A model generated the notes under the pieces. It did no database searches, was not told the DNA's origin, and saw only the letters and a list, made by a program, of their open reading frames with translations. Positions 27,711 through 36,777 of a stretch of 56,728 bases of DNA are shown in pieces (positions within the stretch are counted from its first letter, which is position 1; every line of letters starts with the position of its first letter). Position numbers and translations under genes: made by a program. This DNA is from Nonomuraea zeae (GTDB lineage: Bacteria > Actinomycetota > Actinomycetes > Streptosporangiales > Streptosporangiaceae), in assembly GCF_005889725.1 (NCBI RefSeq), contig NZ_VCKX01000045.1, positions 1-56,728 of the forward strand. Direction: 5' to 3'.

Positions 27711-28193
27711 GTGAGCGCCATCGACCACTACATCAACGCGCTCGTCCTCCAGGGCGAGCGCGAGGCCAGGCAGGACGGGTCCGCGGCGGTCGAGGCGCAT
27801 CACGTGCTGCTGGCCATCGCCGGACACGAGGACACCGCCGCCCGGCGGGTCCTGCTGGCGGCCGGGCTCGACCGGCAGGCGATCAGGGACGCGCTCGACC
27901 GCGAGTTCGAGCACAGCCTCAACGCGGCGGGCGTGTCCCTCGCCGCCTTCAGCGGTCCCCCCGCGACGCCCGACCACAAGCGCCGCGTGGGCATGGGGGC
28001 TTCGCTGAAGCTCGCGCTCGAACGCGGCTTCGGCGCCGCCACGGGCAAGAAGGACCTGCGTCCCGCCCACGTGCTGCTCGGGATCCTGGAGGCCGAGGTG
28101 GGCACGGTGCCGCGCGCGCTCGCCCAGGCGGGCGCCGACCGGGCCGAGCTGATCGCCCGCGTCCGGGCGACGACCGCGAACGAGAGCTGGTAA
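27711..28193 (+). CDS. Clp N-terminal repeat-domain protein
   Basis: A 160-residue protein starting at GTG 27711, with GGGAGG six bases upstream. It contains two copies of the Clp-N (ClpA/ClpC adaptor-binding) repeat: AVEAHHVLLAIAGHEDTAAR and LRPAHVLLGILEAEVGTVPR. There is no ATPase domain. Such stand-alone Clp-N proteins may bind ClpC-type unfoldases or adaptors. A nine-codon ORF (MPDIRGRRR, 27685-27714) overlaps the start and could couple translation. It is followed 87 bp later by the ABC transporter genes and may be co-expressed with them under the palindromic operator. Confidence 0.85.
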   Translation: MSAIDHYINALVLQGEREARQDGSAAVEAHHVLLAIAGHEDTAARRVLLAAGLDRQAIRDALDREFEHSLNAAGVSLAAFSGPPATPDHKRRVGMGASLKLALERGFGAATGKKDLRPAHVLLGILEAEVGTVPRALAQAGADRAELIARVRATTANESW

Positions 28194-28280
28194 CCGGCCG
28201 ACCATCCCCCTTCCCATCCGGCCGTCGCGGGCCGCGTGGCGTACTCGGCATGCCCTCATGCCGATGAGAGGTGAGCCTTC

Positions 28281-29183
28281 ATGGCACCAGTCCAGCAGGT
28301 CGTGCTCGACGTCAACGGGCTGCGCATGCGCTACGGCCCGGCCGACGTCCTGCACGACGTGACGTTCCAGGCCCGGCACGGAGAGGTGCTGGCCCTGCTG
28401 GGACCGAACGGGGCGGGCAAGACCACCACGATCGAGATCCTGGAGGGCTTCCGGATGCGCTCGGCCGGACGCGTGAGCGTGCTCGGCGCCGACCCGGCGC
28501 GCGGCGACGAGCGCTGGCGGGCCCGGCTGGGGGTGGTCCTGCAGTCCTGGCGCGACCACGGCAAGTGGCGGGTCCGCGAACTCCTCGCCCACCTGGGCCG
28601 CTACTACGCCGCCTACGGGACCGCCGCGATCCCCCGGCCGTGGGATCCGGACGAGCTCATCGAGGCGGTCGGCCTGGCCGGGCAGGCGGACAAGAAGATC
28701 AGGACGCTCTCCGGCGGCCAGCGGCGCAGGCTGGACGTGGCCATCGGCATCGTGGGGCGGCCCGAGCTGCTGTTCCTGGACGAGCCGACGGCCGCGTTCG
28801 ATCCGCAGGCCCGCCACGAGTTCCACGACCTCGTACGCGGCCTGGTCGGCGGCCACGAGACCACGATCGTCCTCACCACGCACGACCTGGACGAGGCCGA
28901 GAAGCTCGCCGACCGCATCATCGTGCTGAACGGCGGCCGGATCATCGCCGACGGCTCGGCGGCCGAGCTGGCGCGGCGGATCGCCGGCGAGGACGAGGTG
29001 CGCTGGGTCCAGGGCGGCGAGCGCCGCACGCACAGGACGGCGGACTCGACCGGCTTCGTCCGCGACCTGCTCCGCCGGCACGACGACGAGATCCGCGAGC
29101 TCGAGGTGCACCGGGCCTCGCTGGAGCAGACGTACCTGGCCCTGGTGCGCCAGGCCGAGTCGGAGCCGGAGGCGAGCCGATGA
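28281..29183 (+). CDS. ABC transporter ATP-binding protein (ABC-2/DrrA-type)
   Basis: A 300-residue ATPase with Walker A GPNGAGKTTT near 39, signature LSGGQRRRLDVAIG near 144, Walker B LLFLDEPTAAFD near 164 and the H-loop LTTHDLDEAEKLAD. The C-terminal 75 residues form the accessory domain typical of drug or antibiotic exporters. AGAGGTGAG precedes the ATG. Its stop overlaps the permease start (ATGA). It powers the 29180-30025 permease; the substrate is unknown. Confidence 0.94.
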   Translation: MAPVQQVVLDVNGLRMRYGPADVLHDVTFQARHGEVLALLGPNGAGKTTTIEILEGFRMRSAGRVSVLGADPARGDERWRARLGVVLQSWRDHGKWRVRELLAHLGRYYAAYGTAAIPRPWDPDELIEAVGLAGQADKKIRTLSGGQRRRLDVAIGIVGRPELLFLDEPTAAFDPQARHEFHDLVRGLVGGHETTIVLTTHDLDEAEKLADRIIVLNGGRIIADGSAAELARRIAGEDEVRWVQGGERRTHRTADSTGFVRDLLRRHDDEIRELEVHRASLEQTYLALVRQAESEPEASR

Positions 29184-30025
29184 GCCCCACCACGGCGGCG
29201 CTGCGCGCGGGCTGGTCCCGCGGGCTGATCGAGCTGCGGCAGTCGTTCACCAACGGCGCCGACCTGTTCTCGCACTTCTTCTGGCCCGTGCTGATGCTGA
29301 CCGCCATGTTCTTCATGCGGGACACCGCGTTCGGGTCCAGCGGGCTGCTGCTCGGCACCCTGGCCCTGCCCGGCATCCTGGGGATGAACGCGGCGTTCGG
29401 CCTGGTCACGATGAGCCAGCTGCTCACCGCCGAGCGCGAGGACGGCACCCTGCTGCGGGCCAAGGCGACGCCGGACGGGATGCGCGGCTACCTCACCGGC
29501 AAGGTCGTCTCGGTCTCCGGGGGGACACTCGCGGACCTCGCGATCTTCCTCGTCCCGGGGCTCTTCCTCGTGGACGGGCTGGAGCTCAGCCCCGGCGGCT
29601 GGGCGACCCTGGCCTGGGTGCTGGTGCTGGGCCTGGTGGCGACCCTGCCCATCGGCGCGGTCCTGGGCTCGATCTTCACCAGCGCTCGGGCGCAGGGCGT
29701 GCTCCAGCTCCCGGTCCTGGGGGTGATCGCGATCTCGGGCGTCTTCTACCCGATCACCGCCCTGCCGGAATGGCTGCAGTGGGTGGCCCAGGTCTTCCCG
29801 ATCTACTGGCTCGGGCTCGGCATGCGCTCCGCGCTGCTGCCGGACGCGGCGGCGGGCGTGGAGATCGGCGAGTCCTGGCGCCACCTGGAGACCGTGGGCG
29901 TGCTGGGGGCGTGGGCCGTGCTCGGGCTGCTGCTGGCGCCGGTCGTGCTGCGCAGGATGGCGCGCAGGGAGTCGGGCTCCACGGTGGCCGCGCGCCGCGA
30001 GAAGGCACTCCAGCGGGTCGGCTGA
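29180..30025 (+). CDS. ABC-2 type transporter permease
   Basis: A 281-residue membrane protein with six predicted helices, including SHFFWPVLMLTAMFFM, VLVLGLVATLPIGAVLGSIF and LQLPVLGVIAISGVFYPITALP, the last being the typical ABC-2 exporter motif region. It is translationally coupled to the ATPase (4-nt overlap). A homodimer of this protein with two ATPases would make the exporter. It ends 126 bp before the convergent glutamate dehydrogenase gene, with a strong hairpin between them. Confidence 0.92.
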   Translation: MSPTTAALRAGWSRGLIELRQSFTNGADLFSHFFWPVLMLTAMFFMRDTAFGSSGLLLGTLALPGILGMNAAFGLVTMSQLLTAEREDGTLLRAKATPDGMRGYLTGKVVSVSGGTLADLAIFLVPGLFLVDGLELSPGGWATLAWVLVLGLVATLPIGAVLGSIFTSARAQGVLQLPVLGVIAISGVFYPITALPEWLQWVAQVFPIYWLGLGMRSALLPDAAAGVEIGESWRHLETVGVLGAWAVLGLLLAPVVLRRMARRESGSTVAARREKALQRVG

Positions 30026-30093
30026 CCTCCCCCGCGCGAAGGCGTCCCGGGCCGCGCACCGAGGCATCCCGCAGGGCATGGTGGCGCGGGCGG

Positions 30094-30121
30094 CGGGCCC
30101 GCCGTTCGACCGGCGGGCCCG
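30094..30121. terminator. Bidirectional hairpin terminator
   Basis: A perfect 11-bp stem (CGGGCCCGCCG 30094-30104 with CGGCGGGCCCG 30111-30121) closes a TTCGAC loop between the convergent ABC permease and glutamate dehydrogenase genes. Confidence 0.65.
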
Positions 30122-30151
30122 TCCCCTCGCGAAGGCCGTGAACGGGCCCCG

Positions 30152-33100
30152 CTACGCCTCCGTGTGCGGGAGGTTGCTGGCGGAGACCAGCGTGCGGATC
30201 GCGCGCAGCGCCACCGAGAGCGTGGCCAGGTCGAAGTGGTCGCTCTCCCAGATCTCCGACAGCGTCTGCCTGGCCCGCGAGACCGCCGCCGAGTTGGACT
30301 CGGACCAGCGCTCCAGGCGCTCCTCCGGAGGCAGCCCTGGCGTGCTGTGCGCGAGCACGTCACGGGTCAGGGACGCGTGGGCGGCGTAGAGGTCGTCGCG
30401 CAGCGCCGAGCGGGCCATCGAGTTCCACCGGTTGTCCCTGGGCAGGGCGATGACGCGCTCGCGCAGCCGGGCGAACTGGAGCCGATCGGCCAGGTCGAAG
30501 TAGACCTCCGCCACCTCGTTGACCGGCCGCCCCGTCAGGGACGAGACCTCCACCAGGTCCAGCGTCGAGTACGCGGGCACCATGCCGGCCACCCGCTCGG
30601 CCAGCTCCAGCGGCACCCCCCTGGACTGGAAGGCGTCGCGGCGCTCCTCGTAGGCGGCCAGGTCCGGCCCCGTGAGCAGCTTCGGGATGTGGGCGATCAG
30701 GCCGTTGACGCCCTTCATGAAGAAGCCGGCGGAACCGGCCAGGTCGAGCGGCGGCCGGCGGTTGACCAGGAGCCAGCGGGTGCCGCGCTCGACCAGCTTG
30801 CGGGCCTCCAGGAGCATGGCGATCTGGGTGGCCGTGTCCACCTTGTTGTCCAGCGCCTCCACCGCCCGGTAGAAGCTGGGCAGGTCGAACACCTCGCGCG
30901 CCACCAGGTACGCCCGGACGATGTCCGGCGTCGAGGCCCCGGTCTCCTCCCCGAAGCGGAACATGAACGTCGTGCCCATGGAGTTGACCAGCTCGTTCAC
31001 CACGCAGGTGGTGATGATCTCGCGGCGCAGCGGGTGCACGTCCATGTAGGACCTGAAGCGCTCGCGCAGCGCGGAGGGGAAGTACGAGACCAGCCACGAG
31101 GCCAGGTAGGGGTCGTCGGGCAGGTCGGAGCCGAGCAGCTCGGCGTCGACCACGAGCTTGGTGTAGGCCAGCAGGACGGAGAACTCCGGCCCGGTCAGCC
31201 CGAGCCGGGCCTGGCGGCGTTCGGCCAGCGTCTTGTCCGAGGGCAGGAACTCCAGCTCCCGGTTGACCAGCCCGTCCCGTTCGAGCCGCCGCAGGTAGCG
31301 CGAGTGGATGTGGAGCATCTCCACGGCCTGGGCGCGGGTGGCGTCGAGGACCACGTTCTGGGCGTAGTTGTCGCGCAGCACCAGGTCGGCGACCTCGTCG
31401 GTCATCGAGGTGAAGACCTGGTTGCGCTGCTTGTCGGTCAGCTCGCCGTCACGGACGACCTGGTCGAGCAGGATCTTGATGTTCACCTCGTGGTCGGAGG
31501 TGTCCACGCCGGCCGAGTTGTCGATGAAGTCGGTGTTGACCAACCCGCCGTTCAGGGCGAACTCGATCCGGGCGAGCTGGGTGAAGCCCAGGTTGCCGCC
31601 CTCGCCGATGACCTTGCAGCGCAGCTCGCCGGCGTTGACCCGGAGCGCGTCGTTGGCCTTGTCGCCCACGTCGGCGTTGGACTCGGCGGTGGCCTTGACG
31701 TAGGTGCCGATGCCGCCGTTCCACAGCAGGTCCACGGGGGCCCGCAGGATGGCGCTGATCAGGTCGTTCGGGGCCATCGACGTGACTCCGGCGGGGATGC
31801 CGAGCGCCTCGCGCATCTGGGGCGTGATCGGGACGGACTTCGCCGTACGGGGGAAGACGCCGCCACCCGGCGAGATCAGCTTGGTGTCGTAGTCCTCCCA
31901 TGAGCTGCGCGGCAGCTCGAACAGGCGCTGCCGCTCGGCGTAGGAGGCGGCGGCGTCGGGTGCGGGGTCCACGAAGATGTGCCGGTGGTCGAACGCGGCC
32001 ACCAGCCGGATGTGCTCGGACAGCAGCATGCCGTTGCCGAACACGTCACCGGACATGTCGCCGACCCCGGCCACCGTGAAGTCGGTGGTCTGGACGTCCA
32101 GGCCCATGGTGCGGAAGTGGTATTTGACCGACTCCCACGCGCCGCGCGCGGTGATGCCCATGGCCTTGTGGTCGTAGCCGATGGAGCCACCGGAGGCGAA
32201 GGCGTCGCCCAGCCAGAAGCCGTAGTCCTTGGCCACGCTGTTGGCGATGTCGGAGAAGGTGGCGGTGCCCTTGTCGGCGGCGACCACGAGGTAGGGGTCG
32301 TCACCGTCGAGCCTGACGACGTCGGGCGGCGGCACGACCTTGCCGTCCACGAGATTGTCCGTGATGTCCAGCAGGCCGGAGATGAAAGTCCGGTAGCAGG
32401 CCACGCCCTCGGCGAGCAGGTCCTCCCGTTTTCCGGACACAGGCGGACGCTTAACTACAAATCCGCCCTTAGACCCCGTCGGGACAATAACGGTATTTTT
32501 CACCATCTGGGCTTTGACCAGCCCGAGAATTTCCGTGCGGAAATCCTCCATTCGGTCAGACCACCGCAAACCGCCCCGCGCGACCTTTCCGAACCGGAGA
32601 TGCACGCCTTCGACCCGCGGCGAATACACGAAGATCTCGTACTTCGGCCGCGGCAACGGCAGCACGCTGATCGCCTCGGGGTCGAACTTCAGCGAGATGT
32701 AGTCCTTGCGCCGCCCGTCGACGGTCTGGAAGTAGTTGGTCCGCAGCGTCGCCTGGATCATCTCCAGGTACGCCCGCAGGATCCGGTCCTCGTCCAGCGA
32801 GGCCACCTCGTCCAGCGCACCCAGGATCTCCTCGTTGAGCGCCTCCACGAGATCGGCCCGCACGTCGTCGGCCCGCCGCGGATCGAGCTTGGCCTCGAAC
32901 AGCCGCACCAGCAGCCGGGCCAGCCGGACGTTGCCGGTGAGCACCCGCTCCATGTAGAGCTGCGAGTGCGTGCTGCCGGCCTGGCGCAGGTATTTCGCGT
33001 AGGCCCGCAGGATCTCGACCTGCTCCCAGGTCAGCCCGGCCCGCAGGATGAGCGCGTTGAAGTTGTCGGCCTGCACCCGCCCCTGCCAGAGCGCGGTGAG

Positions 33101-35068
33101 CCCCTCCTGGAACAGCCGCTTGAAGTCGTTCCTGTCCACCTCGTCCGACGGCGTGTACCGCAGCCCGAAGTCGTAGATCCAGGCGTTCTTGGTGGCGGGG
33201 TCGTTGTCCCTGTCGATCTCGTAGGGGCGCTCGTCCACGACCTCGACCCCGAGCCGCTGGATGAGCGGCAGCGCCTGGGACAGCGAGATCGGCGAGCCGA
33301 CCTTGTAGATCTTGAGCCGCCGCTCCCCCTCGGCCGCGTCGTACGGCTCGTAGAGGTTGATCCCGACCTCCTGGTCGTCGCCCGCGCTGACGATCTGCTC
33401 CAGCCGGCGCAGATCGACCACGGCGACCTTGGGCGGGAAGTCCGCTTTGTAGCCCTCGGGGAACGCCGAGACGTACCGGCGGGTGAGCGCGGGCGCCTCC
33501 TCCTCAGAGGTCATCTCGCCCAGCGCGGTGGCCAGATCGTCCTCCCAGGAGCGGGTGATGGCGGCCAGGCGCGCCTCCAGCTCCTCCACGTCCACGCCCG
33601 GCTGGGGAAGCTGCCTGCCGCGCTCGCCCCGCACGACCACGTGCAGCCGGGCCAGCACCGACTCGCCGATCATCGCGCTGTAGTCCAGCGACCTGCCGCC
33701 CAGGGCCTTCAGCAGCAGCTCCTGCATCTTCAGCCGCACCTTGGTGGTGTAGCGGTCGCGCGGCAGGTAGATCAGGCACGAGATGTAGCGACCGTAGTCG
33801 TCACGCCGCAGGAAGAGCTTGACCTGCTTGCGCTCGCGCAGCCGCAGCACGCCCAGGGCGATCGGCAGCAGCTGGTCGATCGAGGTCTGGAACAGCTCGT
33901 CGCGCGGGAACGTCTCCAGGATCTCGATGAGGTCCTTGCCGTCGTGGCTGTCGGGCGCGAGGCCCGCCTGGCCGAGCACGTCGGCCAGCTTGCGCCTGAG
34001 CACGGGGATCCGCGAGATCGACTCGCTGTAGGCGACGTGCGTGAACAGGCCGAGGAAGCGCCGCTCCCCGATCACCTCGCCTTCGGGCGAGAACAGCTTC
34101 ACGCCGATGTAGTCGAGGTAGGTCGCCCGGTGCACGGTGGCCCTGGAGTTGGCCTTGGTGATGATCAGGAGCTGCTTCTCGCGGGCCTTGGCGCGCACCT
34201 CGGCGGGCAGGGCGGAGAAGCTGTCGGAGCCCACCTTGTCGTCGCGCAGGATGCCCAGCGCAGCCCCCGGCATGGCGCGCAGCGTCTCGCCCTCGTCGGT
34301 GTGCTCCAGCCGGTACTCGCGGTAGCCGAGGAAGGTGAAGTGCCCGTCGGCGAGCCAGCGCAGCAGGTCGAGGCTGTCCTCGACCTCCGCGGGCTCCAGC
34401 GGCGGCGGGTTCATGCTCAGGTCTTCCGCGGTCTGTACGGCCAGCGCCCGCATCTTCCTGAAGTCCTCGACCGCGTGCCGCACGTCGGTGAGCACCCGCT
34501 GCAGGTCGTTCTCCAGCTCCTTGAGCACCCCCGGGTCGGACTGCCGGTCGATCTCGACGTGGATCCACGACTCGACCAGCATCTGGCCGGTGACATCCTC
34601 CTGGCCGCGGCCGAGCATCCGGCCGGTCATGTCACGGCGCACCCGCATCTGCGGGTGGACCACCAGGTGGGTGCCCAGATCATGCCGGTCGAGCTCCATC
34701 GTCACCGAGTCGACCAGGAACGGCATGTCGTCGGTGACCACCTCCACCACGGAGTGGCCGGGGTCCCAGCCGTTCTCCTCCAGCGTGGGGGTGTAGGCCC
34801 GGACCACGGCCCGGCCCTGGGGGCGGACCTCGGCCAGCTGCTTCTGCGACATGGCGGGGCCGTAGACGTCAACGGGGTTGCGGTCGAGCAGGTCCTCCGG
34901 CGCGACATACCGATAGTAGAACCGCAGGAAGGACAGCGCCTCCTCGGTGCTCACGTGCTCACTGCTGACCGCGCAACTCTCGGCGGCTCGCTGGAGCAGC
35001 TCATCCTTGGCCTCGTCGAGCGGCATTTCGCTCTCACTCCTTTGTGAGGGTTTGCCATAGCTGTTCAT
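30152..35068 (-). CDS. NAD-specific glutamate dehydrogenase, large (180-kDa) type
   Basis: About 1,638 residues, matching the GDH_180 family (PF05088 type) that deaminates glutamate to 2-oxoglutarate with NAD+. A long N-terminal regulatory region (ACT-like segments, VTDDMPFLVDSVTMELDRH) precedes the catalytic core at about 800-1250. The core contains GGLRWSDRMEDFRTEILGL and MVKNTVIVPTGSKGGFVVKR. The chosen ATG 35068 overlaps the upstream dioxygenase stop (ATGA). ATG 35026 (MPLDEAKDELL), which has AGGAG ten bases upstream, is a strong alternative. Codons near 32440-32560, over the conserved core, are unusually A/T-ending. Confidence 0.95.
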   Translation of the reverse strand: MNSYGKPSQRSESEMPLDEAKDELLQRAAESCAVSSEHVSTEEALSFLRFYYRYVAPEDLLDRNPVDVYGPAMSQKQLAEVRPQGRAVVRAYTPTLEENGWDPGHSVVEVVTDDMPFLVDSVTMELDRHDLGTHLVVHPQMRVRRDMTGRMLGRGQEDVTGQMLVESWIHVEIDRQSDPGVLKELENDLQRVLTDVRHAVEDFRKMRALAVQTAEDLSMNPPPLEPAEVEDSLDLLRWLADGHFTFLGYREYRLEHTDEGETLRAMPGAALGILRDDKVGSDSFSALPAEVRAKAREKQLLIITKANSRATVHRATYLDYIGVKLFSPEGEVIGERRFLGLFTHVAYSESISRIPVLRRKLADVLGQAGLAPDSHDGKDLIEILETFPRDELFQTSIDQLLPIALGVLRLRERKQVKLFLRRDDYGRYISCLIYLPRDRYTTKVRLKMQELLLKALGGRSLDYSAMIGESVLARLHVVVRGERGRQLPQPGVDVEELEARLAAITRSWEDDLATALGEMTSEEEAPALTRRYVSAFPEGYKADFPPKVAVVDLRRLEQIVSAGDDQEVGINLYEPYDAAEGERRLKIYKVGSPISLSQALPLIQRLGVEVVDERPYEIDRDNDPATKNAWIYDFGLRYTPSDEVDRNDFKRLFQEGLTALWQGRVQADNFNALILRAGLTWEQVEILRAYAKYLRQAGSTHSQLYMERVLTGNVRLARLLVRLFEAKLDPRRADDVRADLVEALNEEILGALDEVASLDEDRILRAYLEMIQATLRTNYFQTVDGRRKDYISLKFDPEAISVLPLPRPKYEIFVYSPRVEGVHLRFGKVARGGLRWSDRMEDFRTEILGLVKAQMVKNTVIVPTGSKGGFVVKRPPVSGKREDLLAEGVACYRTFISGLLDITDNLVDGKVVPPPDVVRLDGDDPYLVVAADKGTATFSDIANSVAKDYGFWLGDAFASGGSIGYDHKAMGITARGAWESVKYHFRTMGLDVQTTDFTVAGVGDMSGDVFGNGMLLSEHIRLVAAFDHRHIFVDPAPDAAASYAERQRLFELPRSSWEDYDTKLISPGGGVFPRTAKSVPITPQMREALGIPAGVTSMAPNDLISAILRAPVDLLWNGGIGTYVKATAESNADVGDKANDALRVNAGELRCKVIGEGGNLGFTQLARIEFALNGGLVNTDFIDNSAGVDTSDHEVNIKILLDQVVRDGELTDKQRNQVFTSMTDEVADLVLRDNYAQNVVLDATRAQAVEMLHIHSRYLRRLERDGLVNRELEFLPSDKTLAERRQARLGLTGPEFSVLLAYTKLVVDAELLGSDLPDDPYLASWLVSYFPSALRERFRSYMDVHPLRREIITTCVVNELVNSMGTTFMFRFGEETGASTPDIVRAYLVAREVFDLPSFYRAVEALDNKVDTATQIAMLLEARKLVERGTRWLLVNRRPPLDLAGSAGFFMKGVNGLIAHIPKLLTGPDLAAYEERRDAFQSRGVPLELAERVAGMVPAYSTLDLVEVSSLTGRPVNEVAEVYFDLADRLQFARLRERVIALPRDNRWNSMARSALRDDLYAAHASLTRDVLAHSTPGLPPEERLERWSESNSAAVSRARQTLSEIWESDHFDLATLSVALRAIRTLVSASNLPHTEA

Positions 35069-35868
35069 AGCCAGGCCCTTAGTTCCCACAACAGCGGGAA
35101 GTAGTGCAAACGCGTTCTTTCGCGCAGATAAGGGGCACCCGTCGAGCCGCCGGTGCCCGACTTGGTGCCGATCTGGCGTTCGACCATCTGGACATGACGC
35201 ATCCGCCACTGGGCGGCGGTCTCGTCATGCGTCAGGAGGTCTTCGGCCAGCTGCCACAGATCGTCGTAGGATCCGCGGTCTCTCGCCACGGCCAGCAGCG
35301 TGTCCATGATCTCGTCGTCGGAGACCGGCAGGCCACGCTGGGAGAGGGCGGCGAGGTAGGCGTCCCACAGGGTGGGCTCGTCGAGCCTGCGGCGCAGCCT
35401 GGCCAGCTCGGCCTCGCCGGCATGGCGGAAGCTGCCGAGATAGCGCTCGTCCTTCAGACCCGACAGGAACTCCAGCTCCCTGAACTGCACGGACTGGAAC
35501 CCGCTGGCGGGCGCCAGCTTCGCGCGGAACTCGAGAAAGTCCTGGGGCGTCATCGTCTCCAGGACCTCGACCTGCTCGATCAGCACCCGCTCCACCGCAT
35601 GCACCCGCTGGAAGAGATGCCTGGCCTGCCAGAGCTCACCCGAGAACATGACCTCGCGGGCCTTCTCCAGCTCGTGGAGCAGCAGCTTGAACCACAGCTC
35701 GTAGACCTGGTGGATGGTGATGAAGAGCAGCTCGTCGGGAGCCTCCGACTGCGGCTGTTGCTGTGCGAGAAGCGCGGGCAGGCGAAGATAGCCGCCGTAC
35801 GACAGCCGGCCGCCCTCCTCACCGAACCGCCGATGCGGGGGACCGGGCGCATCGCCGTCGATGCCCAC
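35065..35868 (-). CDS. kynA: Tryptophan 2,3-dioxygenase
   Basis: A 267-residue heme dioxygenase that opens the indole ring of L-tryptophan to N-formylkynurenine. Family hallmarks are FITIHQVYELWFK (active-site H53), FQSVQFRELEFLSGL and the heme-ligand region RMRHVQMVERQIGTKSGTGG, then STGAPYL. It starts at GTG with GGGGGAGG six bases upstream. The stop overlaps the glutamate dehydrogenase start, an unexpected partner. No kynureninase or formamidase gene is in the window, so the rest of the pathway lies elsewhere or the enzyme serves a biosynthetic or signalling role. Confidence 0.95.
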   Translation of the reverse strand: MGIDGDAPGPPHRRFGEEGGRLSYGGYLRLPALLAQQQPQSEAPDELLFITIHQVYELWFKLLLHELEKAREVMFSGELWQARHLFQRVHAVERVLIEQVEVLETMTPQDFLEFRAKLAPASGFQSVQFRELEFLSGLKDERYLGSFRHAGEAELARLRRRLDEPTLWDAYLAALSQRGLPVSDDEIMDTLLAVARDRGSYDDLWQLAEDLLTHDETAAQWRMRHVQMVERQIGTKSGTGGSTGAPYLRERTRLHYFPLLWELRAWL

Positions 35869-35953
35869 CGAACACCTCCCCCAAAGACGCCCGGCGCTGG
35901 TTCACCGGGCGCATGCCTCGCCGTACCGATATCACCCGAAAAGGACATTGACG

Positions 35954-36151
35954 TCAACGTGACATCGACATCGGGGGATCGTCACCGGAGGCGGAGGGGG
36001 CGTTCTTGAGGTCGTCGAGCTCCTCAGGGAGCTCGGCCAGCTCGATGAGCTCCGCCTGGCACTGCTTGCACGTGTCGAGGTGGCGTTCGAACGCCTCGTG
36101 CTCCTCTTCGTCGAGGACACCGAGGACATAGGCGGCCACCCCGTCATGCAT
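35954..36151 (-). CDS. Minimal zinc-finger anti-sigma factor
   Basis: A 65-residue protein with the ZAS/zf-HC2 motif HxxxCxxC (H24, C28, C31 in FERHLDTCKQCQ). It starts one base inside the stop of the ECF sigma gene (TGATG). It ends after an acidic helix and has no membrane segment, unlike most anti-sigma factors of this type, so it is soluble. Zinc-linked cysteines suggest redox or zinc release as the signal. It should bind and silence the sigma factor encoded immediately upstream. Confidence 0.85.
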   Translation of the reverse strand: MHDGVAAYVLGVLDEEEHEAFERHLDTCKQCQAELIELAELPEELDDLKNAPSASGDDPPMSMSR

Positions 36152-36705
36152 CAGCCGGCTACCCCCTTGTCCCGCAGCAGTTCGCGGAGAGCCCGGATCC
36201 CGTAGTAGAGCCGGGACTTCACCGTGCCCGGCGGTATCCCCAGAATCTCCGCCGCCTCACTTATCGTACGGTCTCGGAGGTAGGTCTGCTCAATGACTTC
36301 GCGGTGTTCTTCGGACAGGCTGCGGAGCGCGTCGGCGACCACGATCGCCGAAAGGGCCCGCTCCGAGCCGTCAGGCACCGCCATCATGTCGACTTCGGGC
36401 GGCTCGACCTCGTGAGGCCGGGCGCTCTTGCGTCGACGTCCGTCGATAACGATGCGGCGGGCCACTGTCAGCAGCCACGCCCATAAGAGGCTTGGTTCCC
36501 ATTGCAGTCTTGCCGAGTTTCGCCAGGCCCGGACGAGCGTCTCCTGCACCACGTCTTCGGCCCACTGAAGGTCATTACCTGTGGATTTGCGGACGTGTCG
36601 CAGCAGAGGGCCGCCGAACTCCTGGTAAAGCACCGCGATGCGATGCTCCGCCTCGGCATCCGCACTCTCGAACCTGCCGTCGAGGTGACCTAGCACGGGG
36701 CACAT
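36151..36705 (-). CDS. ECF-type RNA polymerase sigma factor
   Basis: A 184-residue sigma-70-family ECF factor. Region 2 spans about 30-95 (FGGPLLRHVRKSTGN, WAEDVVQETLVRAWRN) and region 4 about 125-180 (LSEEHREVIEQTYLRDRTIS, EILGIPPGTVKSRLYYGIRA). I chose ATG 36705 (MCPVLGHLDG), with GAAGGTG eight bases upstream; the longer open frame upstream lacks homology. The anti-sigma gene overlaps by one base. The divergent DUF4142-DUF1996-heme-NuoF cluster starts 73 bp away and is a candidate regulon. Confidence 0.9.
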   Translation of the reverse strand: MCPVLGHLDGRFESADAEAEHRIAVLYQEFGGPLLRHVRKSTGNDLQWAEDVVQETLVRAWRNSARLQWEPSLLWAWLLTVARRIVIDGRRRKSARPHEVEPPEVDMMAVPDGSERALSAIVVADALRSLSEEHREVIEQTYLRDRTISEAAEILGIPPGTVKSRLYYGIRALRELLRDKGVAG

Positions 36706-36717
36706 CTTTACACCTTC

Positions 36718-36746
36718 GTTATCAGTCCGGTAGCCACTCCGATAAC
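36718..36746. promoter_or_regulatory. Inverted GTTATC-N17-GATAAC in the divergent sigma/DUF4142 region
   Basis: GTTATC (36718-36723) and GATAAC (36741-36746) are exact inverses in the 72-bp gap. On the plus strand GATAAC could be a -10 box about 30 bp before the DUF4142 start. The symmetry could also mark an operator. Confidence 0.35.
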
Positions 36747-36777
36747 TCCAGTCATTTCTAACTATCTCCGGCCATAG

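Noticed and set aside
31979..35047. 1022-codon plus-strand ORF opposite glutamate dehydrogenase
   Set aside because: Shadow frame without recognisable domains; the minus strand encodes a full-length conserved enzyme.
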